64,000 bases of DNA from Brachionus plicatilis (GCA_010279815.1 QEOQ01000707.1:543318-607317), one strand, 5' to 3'; positions 10,441-23,230 are shown, numbered from the stretch's first letter. The notes: a model not told the origin generated them from the letters alone. Numbers and translations are program-made.

Positions 10441-12720
10441 GGCATTTTTAGGTTTTTTATTCTGGACGAATAGGGTTATTTTCACGAAAAAAATTTATGG
10501 TTTATTTCTTTGAATCGCTTTGCTAAAGGTTCGAAAAAATGAATTCTCCTTTCCCAGTCAAACATTTTATAGAGATTTTTTGAATTATCTTTAAAGATAC
10601 TTTAAAAAATCTTTATAAATCGACCTATTTTGAAGAAAAAATAGAGATATTTTAGAGATAAAATAAATTCATTAATTTGAACAAAAAAATCTTTATTTTT
10701 TCTCTATATCCTCTTTAAAATCTTTAATAAGTTCTACCAGTCAAAACGTTTTTAGAAATTTTTTGAAGTGTCTTTACAGATTCTTTAAAAAATCTTTAGT
10801 GAAAAATTTTTAAAGAAAATACTGAGATATATTTGGAGAAGAAATAATTTATAAAATTATCTCATTTTATAACGGGTGAGTCATAATGTTTTGGACAAAT
10901 TTCTAAGTTAAAAAAAATATAAGAGGATAATCGGAGAAGGCTGAAATTTTACACTTCTTCTTCTAGTTGATTTTTTTTGGTATTGGTTTCGACTTGTTTA
11001 TACTTGGACTTTTCTCGGGCCAAAAACGTACCTGCTATTCTTTGAGCTCAGTGTCCCAGACCTTAAAATTTTTTTTTATTTTTTCTTAAATTAATATCAT
11101 TCAATTTAACGTTTATTTTATATTTACATCAAAATTTTAATTAAAGTAATAAGGAAATTTTTTTCTTTTTTATTAAATTGTTTAAAAGTCATAAGTTTTA
11201 AGTCAAGTCAAAATCCGGACTTATAATAATTTTTTTAAATTTCGGACTTGGGCTTCAATTTTAGATTTGTCTTAAGCTTTACCGCCAAAATAACTCCCTG
11301 AAACGGCAAAAAATTTATGAGACCGTGATCATGACTTATGAATGATCGTTCTTGTTAATTATTTTGGTGCCTTCTTTTAAGTCATAGTCACTGAAATTAA
11401 TGTCCAAGCTAGTCTTTGAGTTGGCTTAAGAATTGTGAATTTTAAACAACTCTTCTTTTTAATGTTTTCTTGAAAAAATTTAACTTGTTCATTTATTGAT
11501 TTTTAGATTTTTAAATGAAAAAAATATCAATGTAACGTTTAGACATCATTACTCATAATTTAACCCTAACCACAACAAAATTATTGAGAATTACTTTATG
11601 GTTATACAAAAAAACATTGTGCATATATTATCTGTTTTTTATTTTTAAGGATTTGGCAAGTGATAATCAAAAGAATTAATTACTTTATTTGAATTGCCTA
11701 TTATACATTTTCTTTTTTTTATAAACAATAGAATAATATTATTTTTTACTTTACTTTCTTGCTCCTTGAAAATTTTTTGAGGCACAAAATCATGTTTATT
11801 GACCTTAATTAATAAATATATGCCGCTTAATTATCTTAATTGAAAAAAAATTTGAATACTTTATAGAGAAAAATAAAAGAAACTTTAAAAGATATTTAAG
11901 AGAAATCTAAAAGAAATTTTTAACGATATTTTAGAGAAATCTAAAAGAATTTTTAAAGAAATTTTAGAGAAAAATGTCCGATAACCTCTAAAAAAACTCT
12001 ACAATTTTCTCTAAAATTTCTTTAAAGATTCTTTAAAATGTAGTTGACTGGGTTGCTTATATTTTAAAATGTTAGAATATTTCTTCAACTTACTTGTTTG
12101 CTATTTCTTTCTTTAGTTAAGCTTACCACACTAATGACTTTTTTAAGAGATGTACTTCCAAAGTTGTTCCGATATAAACCTTTGATTATTTAATTTTTTG
12201 TTCTTTTTCCTTTTTTTTTTCCTTTCAGAAACAAATTAAAATAAGTTAATTAAGTTAAAATGCGAATAAATTTGAGGTCACGAGAGAATGGAATAATTAA
12301 GTAATAAATTAATGATTCATAGAATATGGACAATTAGTTGATAAGAGAACTTTAAAGGGTACTATCTAACCATCTAAAGTTTTATGCATTTTTCATGGAT
12401 AGTATCTAGGATAAATTTGGTAAGCAATTGACTACTTGAGAGGTGGAAAGAAATTATTGAGTTTGTTCTAAGAGCGTTTCTTTTATTTTACTCAATAATT
12501 ATATTATCAATTTAATTTATATTACCATTAATATTGTGCGCTTTTTAATAAAAAATTTTCAAAAAAATTAATCAAATTATATTCGCACTTTTTTTAATTG
12601 ATTACTTCTAAGCAATAGATTAATTTTAAATAATTCGACTAAAAAACACAGAAACTCCTCCCAACCTCGTATACAAATCTTTTAACATGGCGAAGATTTT
12701 TGCTCCTATACAACCATTAA
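10441..12720. repeat. Dispersed repeat, copy A
   Basis: The flanks match copy B at 29283-30490: 10441-10550 resembles 29283-29395, and about 12065-12680 matches 29876-30485 almost base for base (for example gagatgtacttccaaagttg in both). The two halves of copy A are split by the TIR element at 10553-12052. No coding frame was recognised. In copy B about 480 different bases occupy the corresponding middle. Confidence 0.75.
10553..12052. mobile_element. TIR element starting CCCAGTCAA, inside repeat A
   Basis: The left end cccagtcaaa and the right end ttgactggg are inverse. Subterminal sequence on both sides is rich in ctttaaag/tttagagaaa motifs in opposite orientation. The interior (about 10880-11860) has no transposase frame. 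It carries another dispersed motif (aagtccggacttg-like, about 11200-11420). It looks like a non-autonomous DNA transposon; no target duplication could be fixed. Confidence 0.5.
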
Positions 12721-12944
12721 AAAACTGAAAAGTATTTTTGTGAATAAAAAAAAAAAAAATAAAATAACTATTTCAAAAATATGAAAAACTATCCAAAATA
12801 TTTAAGCACAAGAAATTTTATGCTCTCAACTCTTAACAAATTAACAAACTTTCGATTAAAGCTGCGTAAAAAATGTTGGACATAAAAGCAGGCCACATAA
12901 ATCTATATACCAATAAATCTATATACCTCTTTTAGAACTTGCAG

Positions 12945-13280
12945 TGCCTGTTTGGTCTCCAGTTCTTAACCCTGACAGTGAGAATGTTTAAAGGATTCAA
13001 AGCAGAGCTACGAAATTTGTTTCTTCAATTAGTAACAAACCGTATGAAAACAGATTGAAGGCTTTGAACATTCCAAATCTGGTTGAAAGAAGAAAAAGAG
13101 GTGATCTTATTCAATTGTACAAGTTCATGCATGGAATAGAATCAATTAGTTAAAGCCTCCAATGTTAACAGATTTAAAGCATGCATTTATCAATGGATTA
13201 GCAAAAATCAATCACATCAGCTGCTATAGTGTGTTTTGTCAGCCCACTCGCTGGCTAGCTTGCTTTAGTCAAAACTACTA
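12945..13280 (+). pseudogene. LINE 3' end, internally deleted copy
   Basis: Translates in pieces to the C-terminal part of a non-LTR reverse transcriptase (PVWSPVLNPDSE, KFVSSISNKPYENRLKA, LVERRKRGDLIQLYKFMHGI). Compared with the copy at 21195-21690 it has lost the stretch after MHGIE up to QLVKA and has a frameshift near 13000. The shared 3' tail is gtgttttgtcagcccactcg plus an ACTACT-rich end. Confidence 0.85.
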
Positions 13281-15212
13281 CTAATACTTCAATGAGTTTT
13301 CAATGCTGAAAAATTTAATTATGCCTGGACTTGTTGAATCTTAAGAATATTTTAAGCTTTTTGTACCTGGCATTTATCAGTTCAATAATTTAAAATTTAT
13401 ACTTTGATATTTTCAATAATTTGTCAAAAAACGGTCGGAAAAAAGTTTTTCAAAATCTTTACAATATTAATCATATTATTGAAATGGTTTAATTTTTTGT
13501 GTTTGAATCACAAAATGTATCCAATGTTGAAATAACATTGAAAAAGTGCGATGTTTCAAATATTTTTATCAGTTTCATATAAAAAAATTATTTTAAGTTA
13601 ATATTGCAAGCATGAAAAACTTGTTTTTTGTAATTTTTGACTTTGGATTTGTGCTTTGATGATATTTAAGATAATATTTGAACTTTAAAAAATTATCTAC
13701 GCTCTGTTTTCCATATTTTATAAATTGAGTATTTGTTAATATTCATCAAATGAACTTTAATTATCACTAAAGTCAAAATTTTGAAAGAAAAAAACAAAGT
13801 CTTTCGGGTCGATTAGGTCTGTATGGTTCATCTTTTAGTGAAACAATTCTTGTTGCCAGATTTATGTAGAGAGGGCATTTTGGTATTTTTAATTGAAAAA
13901 ACAAAAAAATTATTAACTCCAATTGTTTATTTTTATATCAGCATCGAGAATTAGGCATTCTATTAAAAAGCTTTTTTTTCAATTTATTCTCATAGTCTAA
14001 AAGTTTTTCATCTAATATGAGATTTGCTCACCCAATTCAATAAAAAAAAATTATAGTTCACAAACCCGTGAAAAAAAATTGATCGCAAAATATGCGAACT
14101 ATGGTTCACCAAACCGAATAGATCGAGTTTTTCAACGATTAAATATTTATTTAAATCTAAATGAATTATTTATCTTTTTTTTTCATTTTATTCTATCTTA
14201 TTTTACTTTAATTTTAATTTTTTTGTTTCATATATTTTATTTTGAAGGTCGGTAAAGGTAAAGATAAACAAATAAATAAATAATTTAGATAAACAAATAA
14301 ATAAATAAATAAATAATTTATTAAACCAAATGGAAAAAGACTTAAAATTTTATAAATTTTTTTAATTCTAGTAAATAATTAAAAATAAACGCGAATTTTA
14401 TTTTTCAAAATCTGAACTTTCATCAATGTTATGTTGAGATTAAATAAAAGAAAATTGCTTTAAACATTGTTAAGGGTGCTTTTAAGTTTTTGAGGATGTG
14501 CCGAAAAGTTTTTCCAGTGTGCTCATTAGGTTGACTGAAGTGTTTTGTGATTTTAGTAAGCTTGAAATTATTAAACTAAACCTTCTAAAAATAAACTATT
14601 TGCATTTTCAACAACACCCATCCTAATCAAAAAGCTTGCTGAATTTTAACAAACAGTTTGCGCACGGCACTTGATTTATTTAAATATATATTGAAAAACC
14701 ATTCTTGTTCATTTATATTTTCTGTTTAACTTAAGTATATTTTAACTTATATATATTTTATACTTTGGCTACCAGTGTGGCCACTTTCTATTTTAGATAA
14801 ATAAAGCTATTAAAAATTATTAATTGTATTTCTTTAATTGTTCATTTGGAAAACATTTCAAAATTATTTTTTATTTGAAACTGAAAAAAATATCTGATAC
14901 ATCGCACTTTTTCAATGTTATTTCAACATTTGATACATATTGTGATTCAAACACAAAAAATTAAACCAAATGGAAAAGACTTAAAATTTTATAAATTTTT
15001 TAATTCTAGTAAATAATTAAAAATAAACGCGAATTTTATTTTTCAAAATCTGAACTTTCATCAATGTTATGTTGAGATTAAATAAAAGAAAATTGCTTTA
15101 AACATTGTTTAGGGTGCTTTTAAGTTTTTGAGGATGTGACGAAAAGTTTTTCCAGTGTGCTCATTAGGTTGACCATTTCAATACTTTTTCTTTAATGATA
15201 AAAATTATTGAC
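13281..15212. repeat. Paired direct and inverted repeats between LINE and TMEM138
   Basis: About 14321-14535 and 14964-15175 are near-identical direct repeats (aaaccaaatgg to gtgctcattaggttgac). About 13490-13575 and 14880-14965 are inverted copies of each other (cgcactttttcaatgtta shared). The second direct repeat abuts the right inverted copy. Simple ATAA/AAAT runs (about 14260-14320) lie next to the first direct repeat. There is no open frame. Probably a non-autonomous element with long inverted ends plus a recent local duplication. Confidence 0.7.
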
Positions 15213-16906
15213 TCAATTTCTTCTCTCGAATTCTTTTCTCAACCAGTCTGAATCTTCATAGAATCTGGAATCGCTAAGCCTGTAAGCAGTTCTTTTATAG
15301 ATGTAGTAATAAAATATGGCACAAGACCGCTGTAAAACATAAAGTACAATTTGACCTGGGTTCCAAACAAAACCAAAAGGATTGTTCCATCTATCCAACT
15401 TAAAAAATCTAAATTTATTTTATTTTAGAGATAATAAAAATTATTGATGCTGATTATTCATTTCTTGGTTTGTACAATTATATTAAAACTTTCTCAAAAA
15501 ATAATTTCTGCTTAATTCAATTGCTTAGCATAAAAAAATTAACAAAAAAATTCTATACAGAATAGTTGTTCTATTTTATAAAAATCTTCAATTATCTATA
15601 AAAAGATGTTATAAGTTTAATTTAAAAGATATTAGTAAAAATATCCTTAGTTCTAAATAAGAGTCATACATTTAATTCAATATGATGCTTGTGATTAAGC
15701 TGTTTATTTTATTAAGTTATTTTACACTTTTATTTTTATTCTATTTGAAAATATTTAAAATTATTGGGTCCAATAGAACCAAAAATCAAATGATTAATAT
15801 TTTTTATTTTTAGTTTTTTATCTAAATTTTTATTAATTATTAATTTAATATATGGACTTATTGACACTTAACAAAACTTTTTTTAATTCTATCTAGAGGA
15901 ACTAATTTGGCTTAATAATATGAGTGTTTTTTGCTCAAAATGAACAATTTTTGTCAAAATTTTTATGAAATTAGTGTTTTTTAATTTTTGTTTAGCATCA
16001 AACTTGTTCAAGAGTAATTAAAAAAATCCGAACAAGGCATATACAGACTTGAGACTATTATAAAACGCTGGTTATTATTAAATATTAAATAATCTAAAAA
16101 AAAGAGGAATCAATTGAGGAAATAAAACACGAAAATATTTTACTGCTGAAACAAAACATGGTCATAATCAAGATGGGCGAATTGTGGACGAATTTGGACG
16201 AATTGACACCATTTGACGAAAATGGTGTAAATTCGTCCACAATTACCACAATACTTGACAAATACACGCAGTTTATCTGCATCAGTCAAAGAATAAAAAA
16301 TTTAATGTTAAATTTTGATTTTGATTTTCTAGAAACCTTTCCAAATTTTTTAAAAAAAATTATTTTAAAAATATTGTTTAAAGTTTCTGCTAGCCACCAA
16401 TTTAAGCCTAATCAACATCACTAATAAAAATATTAAAAATTACCAGAGTCCATATTTGAAAAGCGAGCATTAAAATCACATAAAATACAGTGAGAATCCA
16501 AACACTTTTAAATTTCCACATCATGTAGCGAGTAAGACCAGCTTGAGCCATATAAGTGTTGGTTAACATTATGGAAACAAGCAATGCCGAAAACAAAACA
16601 CATAAAACTTGTGCACTTAAAATAAAAATTTTAAATAAATTTAAAAAAAAAAGCCGACTAAGCCAAAAACATCTTTTAAAAATTTGAACATTTTCAGCTT
16701 AAAATATTTTCAAATTACATGTAAATAACCAGTAAAGCAATTGGAATGTGAACCATAAATTCACTGAATGAATTAATAACAAAGTCAATAAGAAGGAAAA
16801 AAAGCAATGCGTATAACAACGGGGAATATTTGGGCACAATAGCTGCCATTCGCGTTGTCTTTACGGCCACATTGGTAGATGGTCCTTTTTCTTTGCTAAA
16901 GTCCAT
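15213..16906 (-). CDS. TMEM138: TMEM138, ciliary transition-zone membrane protein
   Basis: My model on the minus strand: exon 1 16906-16719, exon 2 16615-16444, exon 3 15398-15213; phases agree and give 181 aa (vertebrate protein about 162 aa). Seen: DFVINSFSEF after TM1, QAGLTRYMMWKFK between TM segments, and the signature C-terminus YKRTAYRLSDSRFYEDSDWLRKEF, which is the TMEM138 family signature. Four hydrophobic segments are present. In vertebrates the protein acts at the cilium base and is mutated in Joubert syndrome. Exon 3 begins at TTG after an AAG acceptor, so it cannot stand as a gene by itself. The 1.04-kb second intron is long for this region and holds a palindrome. The gene is head-to-head with the gene at 17470. 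Confidence 0.93.
16182..16245. repeat. Palindrome in TMEM138 intron 2
   Basis: A hairpin of about 64 bp: ttgtggacgaat at the left pairs with attcgtccacaa at the right, and gacaccatt pairs with aatggtgt near the turn. A partial duplication of ggacgaatt is present in the left arm. It gives open frames on both strands only because it is palindromic. Confidence 0.75.
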
Positions 16907-17469
16907 TATTAATTTAAATTTTTAAAATAATCATTTTTTGAAACCCAAGAATTTAAAATACATAGACACATCTGATTGTCATAGCAACCAATTAATAAAA
17001 AACCTTTTTTGACAGAATTAATTTCACGAAAAAACTTCCTTGGGTTTACTTGATCTACTTTGCAACAATAAAAGCTTATTTAAAATGTTTTTCTAAAGCT
17101 TTTATATTTTAATTTAAAAAAAAACAGGATTTAAGGAAAAAATAAAAATTTCGAAAATTAAATTCACATAACTTGATTGGCTTTGGTTTATTAGACAACA
17201 TTAAAATTTTTCTATTTAGACTGTTTTATAAAACTTGAAAAATGTGTTCTTAGTCTCTATAAAATAAACATGTCTAATTTTTTTTTCATAGGCAAAACCA
17301 TTATAATCTTTGGGATTTTTGTTTTGTTTCTTAAAAGTTTTAGAGCACATTGTATAGAAAGTTATAATTTTTTGTTAACGAATAAGAATCAGTTAAATAA
17401 AGCTTCGGCACCTGTATAAATTAAACATTTTTTCATTTTAAAACTATATAAACAATATTTAGTAAGAGA
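16907..17469. promoter_or_regulatory. Shared divergent promoter region
   Basis: 563 bp between the start codons of TMEM138 (-) and the unidentified gene (+). No motif I can name; the head-to-head layout suggests shared control. Confidence 0.35.
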
Positions 17470-17994
17470 ATGAGCTACCGAGTAGTATCAAACGAAAGGC
17501 TAAACGATGAGTCTTTTTACATAAAAAAACCAAATGATTTTAGATATGTTCTGAAGAATTATGATCCAAGTTTAATAAAGCATCGTTTGCCTAATGTTGT
17601 TTTCACAGGTATTAATAATTTATATTCCATTCATTTGAGTCCAAAAGAAATATTTTCTGCCACCAGGTCCGAACACTTTATACAATCAACGGGTCTCAAT
17701 GTTAGACTGTCCTCATGAAATCGGAATTGGCAAAGCATCATCCCTCAGATCGTTGGACATAAGATATTTGACAAGGTAAAAATTTTTTTAGCACAAATTT
17801 AATTTATTTATTTCCTATGCTTTTTTTTTTTAAATTCAAGAAAATTTTTTTTTAATAGACTTTGGAATGATTTTGTCAAGCCTTTAAACGAAATTTTCGA
17901 ATTTATTTTTGACTATTTTGTAGTAAAGCTATCTTATTGTATTATTTTTCGGGCCAAATTAGAATTTTTTAAATATTGGGATGCTTTTGATTAA
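17470..17994 (+). CDS. Unidentified conserved-looking small protein (3 exons)
   Basis: Exons 17470-17608, 17667-17775 and 17859-17994 (TAA) join in phase to about 127 aa. The uninterrupted frame reads through the first intron and would stop at 17718, but using GTATTA...CCACCAG restores a more protein-like reading: VVFTGPNTLYNQRVSMLDCPH, then EIGIGKASSLRSLDIRYL, then TRLWNDFVKP. It is soluble, with no signal peptide or TM segment, and mixed charged/aromatic. I do not recognise the family. Its divergent position next to TMEM138 makes a ciliary role possible, but that is guesswork. The last exon could end earlier at a GTAGTA donor near 17920. Confidence 0.55.
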
Positions 17995-20157
17995 TTAAAA
18001 TTTTCAAAATATAAAGTAAATAAAATTTTTCCAATTTTTGTTTTTAAAAGTTTAAAAAATCATTTCCTAAGATTTGTTAGTTTAATTTTTTTAACGATTT
18101 TATTGATTTATTGGTACAAAATTTTCTACTTATTAGTAAATTAAGTACAAAAAAACTAGGGTTTTTTCGTTTTTTTTTGCAAATAGAAATATTATGTCAA
18201 ATTTTTGAAACAATTTTCACCTTTATTTTAACTTTAAATTTTCAAAAAATTTAATTTTGGTCTGAAAAATATAACAATTAACTGAACTATGAAATGGTGA
18301 AAGACTTAACAAAGTTATTTCAAAGTTTCTAATTAATTGATCTTAATAAAAGAAATAATTTTTTAGAATTTCAAGGCATCGAGGGAATAAAATGTCCTTC
18401 AGCCATTATAAAAAAGTAAACGCTGTTAATTATTAAGTGGCTTTCAAATTTTTCGTTACAATACAAGTTCAAATAATTTTTTAACAGCTTAAGAAAAAAA
18501 AATTGTTCTAAATTTAGTCTATAACTCATTAAAACTAGAAGCAGGAAGCTTTTATTCGTGCTTTTTAAATTCAAAATATTTATAAAAATAATTAAAGTAA
18601 TTTTCCAGAGTAATAATTTTTTTTTTAAAAAGATAAAATCGACTTAATTCAAAAAATATTCATTTATATGAAAAATCTTTTTAAAAGATATGAGGATTTT
18701 AAATTTTAAGAAAGTTAAATGACTGGTTTGGTCTTTCTACAGTAAATGAATATAAGTTCAGTATTACTTAGCAAGCATTTTCTATCTTTATTTAAAATAA
18801 TTTTTATCATCGCCCAATTAAACAAAAAAAGGAAAAAAAAAATAATTCGATTACTAATTTGATTGATTTAAAAAATGAAGTTACTACACCGTTTGTTATG
18901 TTGCACCAAATGTTGTAAATTCCTTTTTAATTTAAAAAAAAGGAATTTTAATAGAATCAATAGTTTTTAATTTTTTGTTCTTTTGCATTTAATTTAACAG
19001 AATTCTACCCAACAAGGTTTTCGTTTTAAGAAACTATTGAAGGATTTTAAAATTAGTGCAGTATTTAATTCATTCTATATTAAAGATTTTGCTAAATTTA
19101 ATTGAAATTAAATGAAAATATGCCGATCTTTTGAGTTTTAGGAACAAAATTGATAAATATTGAGACAACTTTTTGAAAGTAATAATAAAATTAATAATTA
19201 TTAAATTAAATTCTTTTTATTAGAGAATAAAAATATTTTTATTATAAATAAACACTGTGAAAAAATAACATTCATTTGATTAATATTCTTTTAATATTCT
19301 ATTCAAATTAAATAATTTTTTTGAATTTTTCAAATATTAAATTTTCTCACATTGATGAAAAGAATTCGATAAATCATTTTACTTTTGGATATTTTTGGAT
19401 TTTTATTTTCTATTTTTGTTAATAAATATTGAAATATGATAAATAAAAATGAACATCTAATAAATTTTAAGGGAACATGTCAACAAATTAAAAAATTTAT
19501 TTATTCATTTCAAAAAACACATTAAACGTATTTAATATAATCAAACGATAAATGAATATGAAGCGGCACAGTTTGTAAGGAAGGAGTTATTTAATTTGAT
19601 GAAGCTAAGAATAGAAAGATATCGAAATAAAGTCTTAATTTAGTTTTTTTATGTCAATAATGGTTTTGATATGTAAATAAATTGAATGAGATTCTTTAAG
19701 TACACTCAGGTAGTGTTTTTTTCACGTTTTTTAATACTATTAATATTACACCTTTGTATCAAATACCTTAGAAACTTTTTTTAAATAAACAAGAAAAAAT
19801 AAATAAATATTTTGAATTGATACTAGAGTAGCTATTTATGCTTTTTTTTTTACTTGCAGGCATAAATGTATTGTAAACTGTTACTATTATAATGCCAAGT
19901 CCAAAATCTTAAATAAAAATTTGAAAATTTTAAAAAATAAAATTTTGAATGTTAAAGGGGACAGAGTGGAACGTTGGTCAAGCAACGAAAAGACATGCCT
20001 GGAGAGATAGGCTGGTCGGCAAATTATTTCAAAAATTTTTATAGCGGATCTCAATCTTTTACAAGACCAAATTCAAATTATGTGCCGAGATAAAGAAAAA
20101 AAAATGGAGATTTTTTATTTATCAAATGTCACAATAATTTCATATAAATTTTTTTTT
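17995..20157. other. Intergenic AT-rich sequence
   Basis: No gene found. A less AT-rich patch at about 19960-20080 is unassigned. Small hairpins occur (aaattcctttttaatttaaaaaaaaggaatttt near 18915). Short minus frames near 18400 have no features of a gene. Confidence 0.5.
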
Positions 20158-20809
20158 TTAATTGAATTTTTCTTTTTTTGAATTGGATTTGAATTTTTTA
20201 TAAAAATTAAAATGTCTATAATTGAATATCAGTAACAGTCCATTAATTAAATACAAACTACCACATACAATGCAAAAATCATTAAGAATAAAGTGTAAAA
20301 TATATGCCAGATATAATGATCCAAAATTTGCCATTAAACTCAGAGTAAGTTTTAATTTGAGAGCAATCATGTTGTTTCTATATAGAACTAAAAAAGTAAA
20401 CATTAAGTTTTTGAAAAACAAAAATAAATTAAAGATCAATTCATCTTACGTAAAAGCAATTGAACAATATAAAATATTAGTCCATATATACTATTGGGTT
20501 GATTAAGAAAACTGCTTTCCGGAAGTAATCCGAAACCTTTACCATACCTAGAAGACTTGGTGTTTTAAATTTCATGAATGTTGAAGTAACCTACTTTGAA
20601 CTAAAAACTTTGGAACAGCTCATTAATCCATCAATGTCACAATATGCAACATAATTTTTGTCTTTTAGTTTGAAAATTTCAACTTTTAGAGCATACAAAC
20701 ATACGAGAATACCGGCAATGCAAAGAAACGAAAGTATTGTTTCAAGTCTTTTCGAGATCTTTAAAAACGTTTTATATTCTTTTTTGTCAACTGAGCTGTT
20801 CTCAATCAT
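20158..20809 (-). CDS. Vitamin K epoxide reductase (VKOR family)
   Basis: Minus-strand exons 20809-20595, 20547-20450 and 20387-20158, with introns of 47 and 62 nt, all in phase, giving 180 aa, close to VKORC1/VKORC1L1 (163-176 aa). It is an ER-membrane oxidoreductase that reduces vitamin K epoxide, or quinones, using protein dithiols. Seen: the first TM with YALKVE, the luminal loop pair [23 protein letters not shown] and [12 protein letters not shown] (quinone-pocket region), and the redox centre CIVC in the last TM region (LNDFCIVC). All four conserved cysteines are present, so it should be active. The C-tail is lysine-rich. VKORC1 versus VKORC1L1 cannot be separated here. Confidence 0.93.
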
Positions 20810-21194
20810 TTTGTTCGTGATCTAAAACAATATAAAAATCGATTATTAAAAATAAATTAAAAAAAAAAATTTCTTTTTGGGAAGCTGTAAAAATAGGTTT
20901 TTTTATGAATTTTTATATTGTGATTAAAATTGATTTTAAATTCAACTGAATAAAATTAAAGTTATTTTAATTTGTCTTCATTTTGAACAATATATTTTTT
21001 TATTTTATTTAAAAATCAATCAAAATTGAATTATTTATTTTATAATCAATAAAAATGATTCGTAAATTCGAATTTGGTGAATATTTCAAAACAGTTTATT
21101 TTTTATAAAAACATTAATTGAATTATTTATTTCTTTTCAGAAAATAAAAATTTTGAAATTAGAACATTTGTTATTGAATAAAAGTAAACTTAAT
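20810..21194. other. Intergenic AT-rich sequence
   Basis: Nothing recognised; 5' flank of the VKOR gene up to the LINE tail. Confidence 0.4.
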
Positions 21195-21690
21195 TATTTA
21201 ATTAGATAACGGTGGTGCCCGTATGGTCTCCAATTCTTAAGTCTGACAGTGAGCATGCTGAAAGGATTCAATGTAGAGCTACGAAATTTGTTTCTTCAAT
21301 TAGTAACAAACCGTATGAAAACAGATTGAAGGCTTTTAACATTCCAAATCTGGTTGAAAGAAGAAAAAGAGGTGATCTTATTCAATTGTACAAGTTTATG
21401 CATGGAATAGAATTGGTTGACGAAATCAACAATTTTAATGCCACAAAAAACCAAGGAGAAGGTCAAAGAGGAAAAACCAAAGAGAAATTTCGAGGCTCCA
21501 ACATAGAGAATTTATATTTCATCAGAACCCCTAGCATATGGAGCTCGCTTCCAAACCAATTAGTCAAAGCCCCCAATTTTAAAAGATTTAAAGCAGGCAT
21601 TGATTGCTGGATGAGCAACAATCAATCACATCAGCTGTCATAGTGTGTTTTGTCAGCCCACTCGCTGGCTAGCCAACTACAGTCGAAACT
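21195..21690 (+). pseudogene. LINE 3' end (RT C-terminus plus 3' tail)
   Basis: A 143-codon frame (21212-21643) matches the C-terminal region of CR1/RTE-like retrotransposon proteins: VPVWSPILKSDSEHAERIQ, RATKFVSSISNKPYENRLKA, LVERRKRGDLIQLYKFMHG, then SIWSSLPNQLVKAPNFKRF. The frame is still open, so the insertion is fairly recent, but the endonuclease and RT catalytic parts are missing (5' truncation typical of LINEs). The tail ends in an ACT-rich run near 21685. Confidence 0.88.
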
Positions 21691-23230
21691 ACTTCTACTA
21701 CATAAAGAAATTTATGATAAAAAATAGCGATTTAAAAATTTTTTATTTGAATTTGAAAATTGTAATTTTGATTATCTTACCGTATCCCCTTGTTTAGCGA
21801 AGCATGCTTTAATACCATAAGTAGGATATTTGGTGCATGGTCTAACATAGACGTCACAATGTTAAATTTTTTATTTTAAAAGTTCTATGGGTCACATAGT
21901 CGATACATATTAAAAACGTAGCGTTTATAATAGAAATTCAAATAGAAAAGCAGAGCTTCAAAAAAAGTCTTTATTAGAGACTCGGGGTTTTAAACTTAAA
22001 AAAAATTTAATATAAAAAATATTGTTTGAGTTTATTTTATAGATGCGACGTTAGAGTTATGGTAAAAAAAATATTAAATATAATAAAAAAAGTTTAATTT
22101 TAATTTTAACCCGGCATTTAAATTTAAAAATTTAAGACAATTTTGAAATTTAAGATCTTAAATTTAAGAAAATTTAAGATCGATTTATTCGTAGAACCTT
22201 TCTTTCTTCCTAGTGGCTTTCTAACTGAACCATTCTTGTTGTAAACAACTGGCGTACTAACACTTGTTTAAGTATTTGTATATTTTGTTGTATTGGTATA
22301 TCTTGCAATGACAAGCGTTGAACGGTGTGACCCTGCTGTGTACCGACAACAATGGGAATATTATTATTCTGACTATATATTGGTGGATCGTTTCGAACCA
22401 TCATTATATCTAATGGGATTTGTGCTGATGATATACACTGGGAAATATTATATGTTTGTGAAATAGGGGCTAAATTTACTTTAGACGATGATTACCAATA
22501 AACAGTCAGAATAATAATATTCCCAAATATTTCCCAGTTGATATCATCATTTTTTTTGAATTCAATTTTTTTATTATTTTTAATCGATCTTTTAATTTTT
22601 TTCCCTCTTTCAATAATTTAGTTTCGTTAATAGTAAACAAGTGGCTTATAATGAAGGATTTCGCCATTCGTACGAACCCTAGGCTTTAACTTTTATTTTC
22701 CAGTGAATCTCTAATTGATTACCTTACTTTTTCTTCCTATTTTAGCTTACGCTTGGAATTTATAAATTTAAATAAGGAAATTGGTTCGGTTTAAAAATTT
22801 TTGCTTTTTCAAATGTATGCTTATAGTTCACATTATTATTTCAATGTGAGTGCGAACAAATGCTCAATTTTTATTCTAATTCATTTATGTATAGTTTAAA
22901 GTTTCTTTAGATACATATAAAATTAGAAAAAAATTACTAGTTGATTAAATAAGATACTGAATAATATGAATTTTAAGACGTTTCAAAAGGGTCAAAAATG
23001 TAATCTAAATAAATTGGATATTATGTTCATTATTTATTTATTTATAAAATTAGGTTATTGACCTTGATGAAAAAGTGAAGTTTAAAAAAAATCAAAAAAT
23101 TAAAATAAATAATGCTTTATTAATATTAAAAAAATTTAAATTTGAAGTTCAAAAAACTTATTTTTCTAAATTAAATGTTTTTAAAAAATTAAATATCAAT
23201 TTAAACAATAGTCTTATAACAATTTTCTTT
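21691..23230. other. Intergenic, with two weak minus-strand coding-like stretches
   Basis: At about 21782-21860 the minus strand reads CDVYVRPC...KACFAKQGD and ends at a GTAAGA donor, possibly one exon of a secreted Cys-rich protein. At 22210 to about 22490 the minus frame is open for about 95 codons (Gln/Ile-rich, ends RMVQLESH) with no recognised domain. Neither can be extended to a full gene. A plus frame at 23075-23269 is simple Lys/Asn-rich sequence and is discounted. Confidence 0.25.

Noticed and set aside
16094..16424. Opposed frames of 62 and 88 codons
   Set aside because: Both run through the palindrome in TMEM138 intron 2 and share its mirrored sequence; no domain.
17470..17718. 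Single-exon 82-aa reading of the unknown gene
   Set aside because: Retaining the first intron gives a premature end; the spliced frame continues in phase across two further exons.
20222..20506. 94-codon plus frame over VKOR
   Set aside because: Antisense of VKOR exons 2-3.
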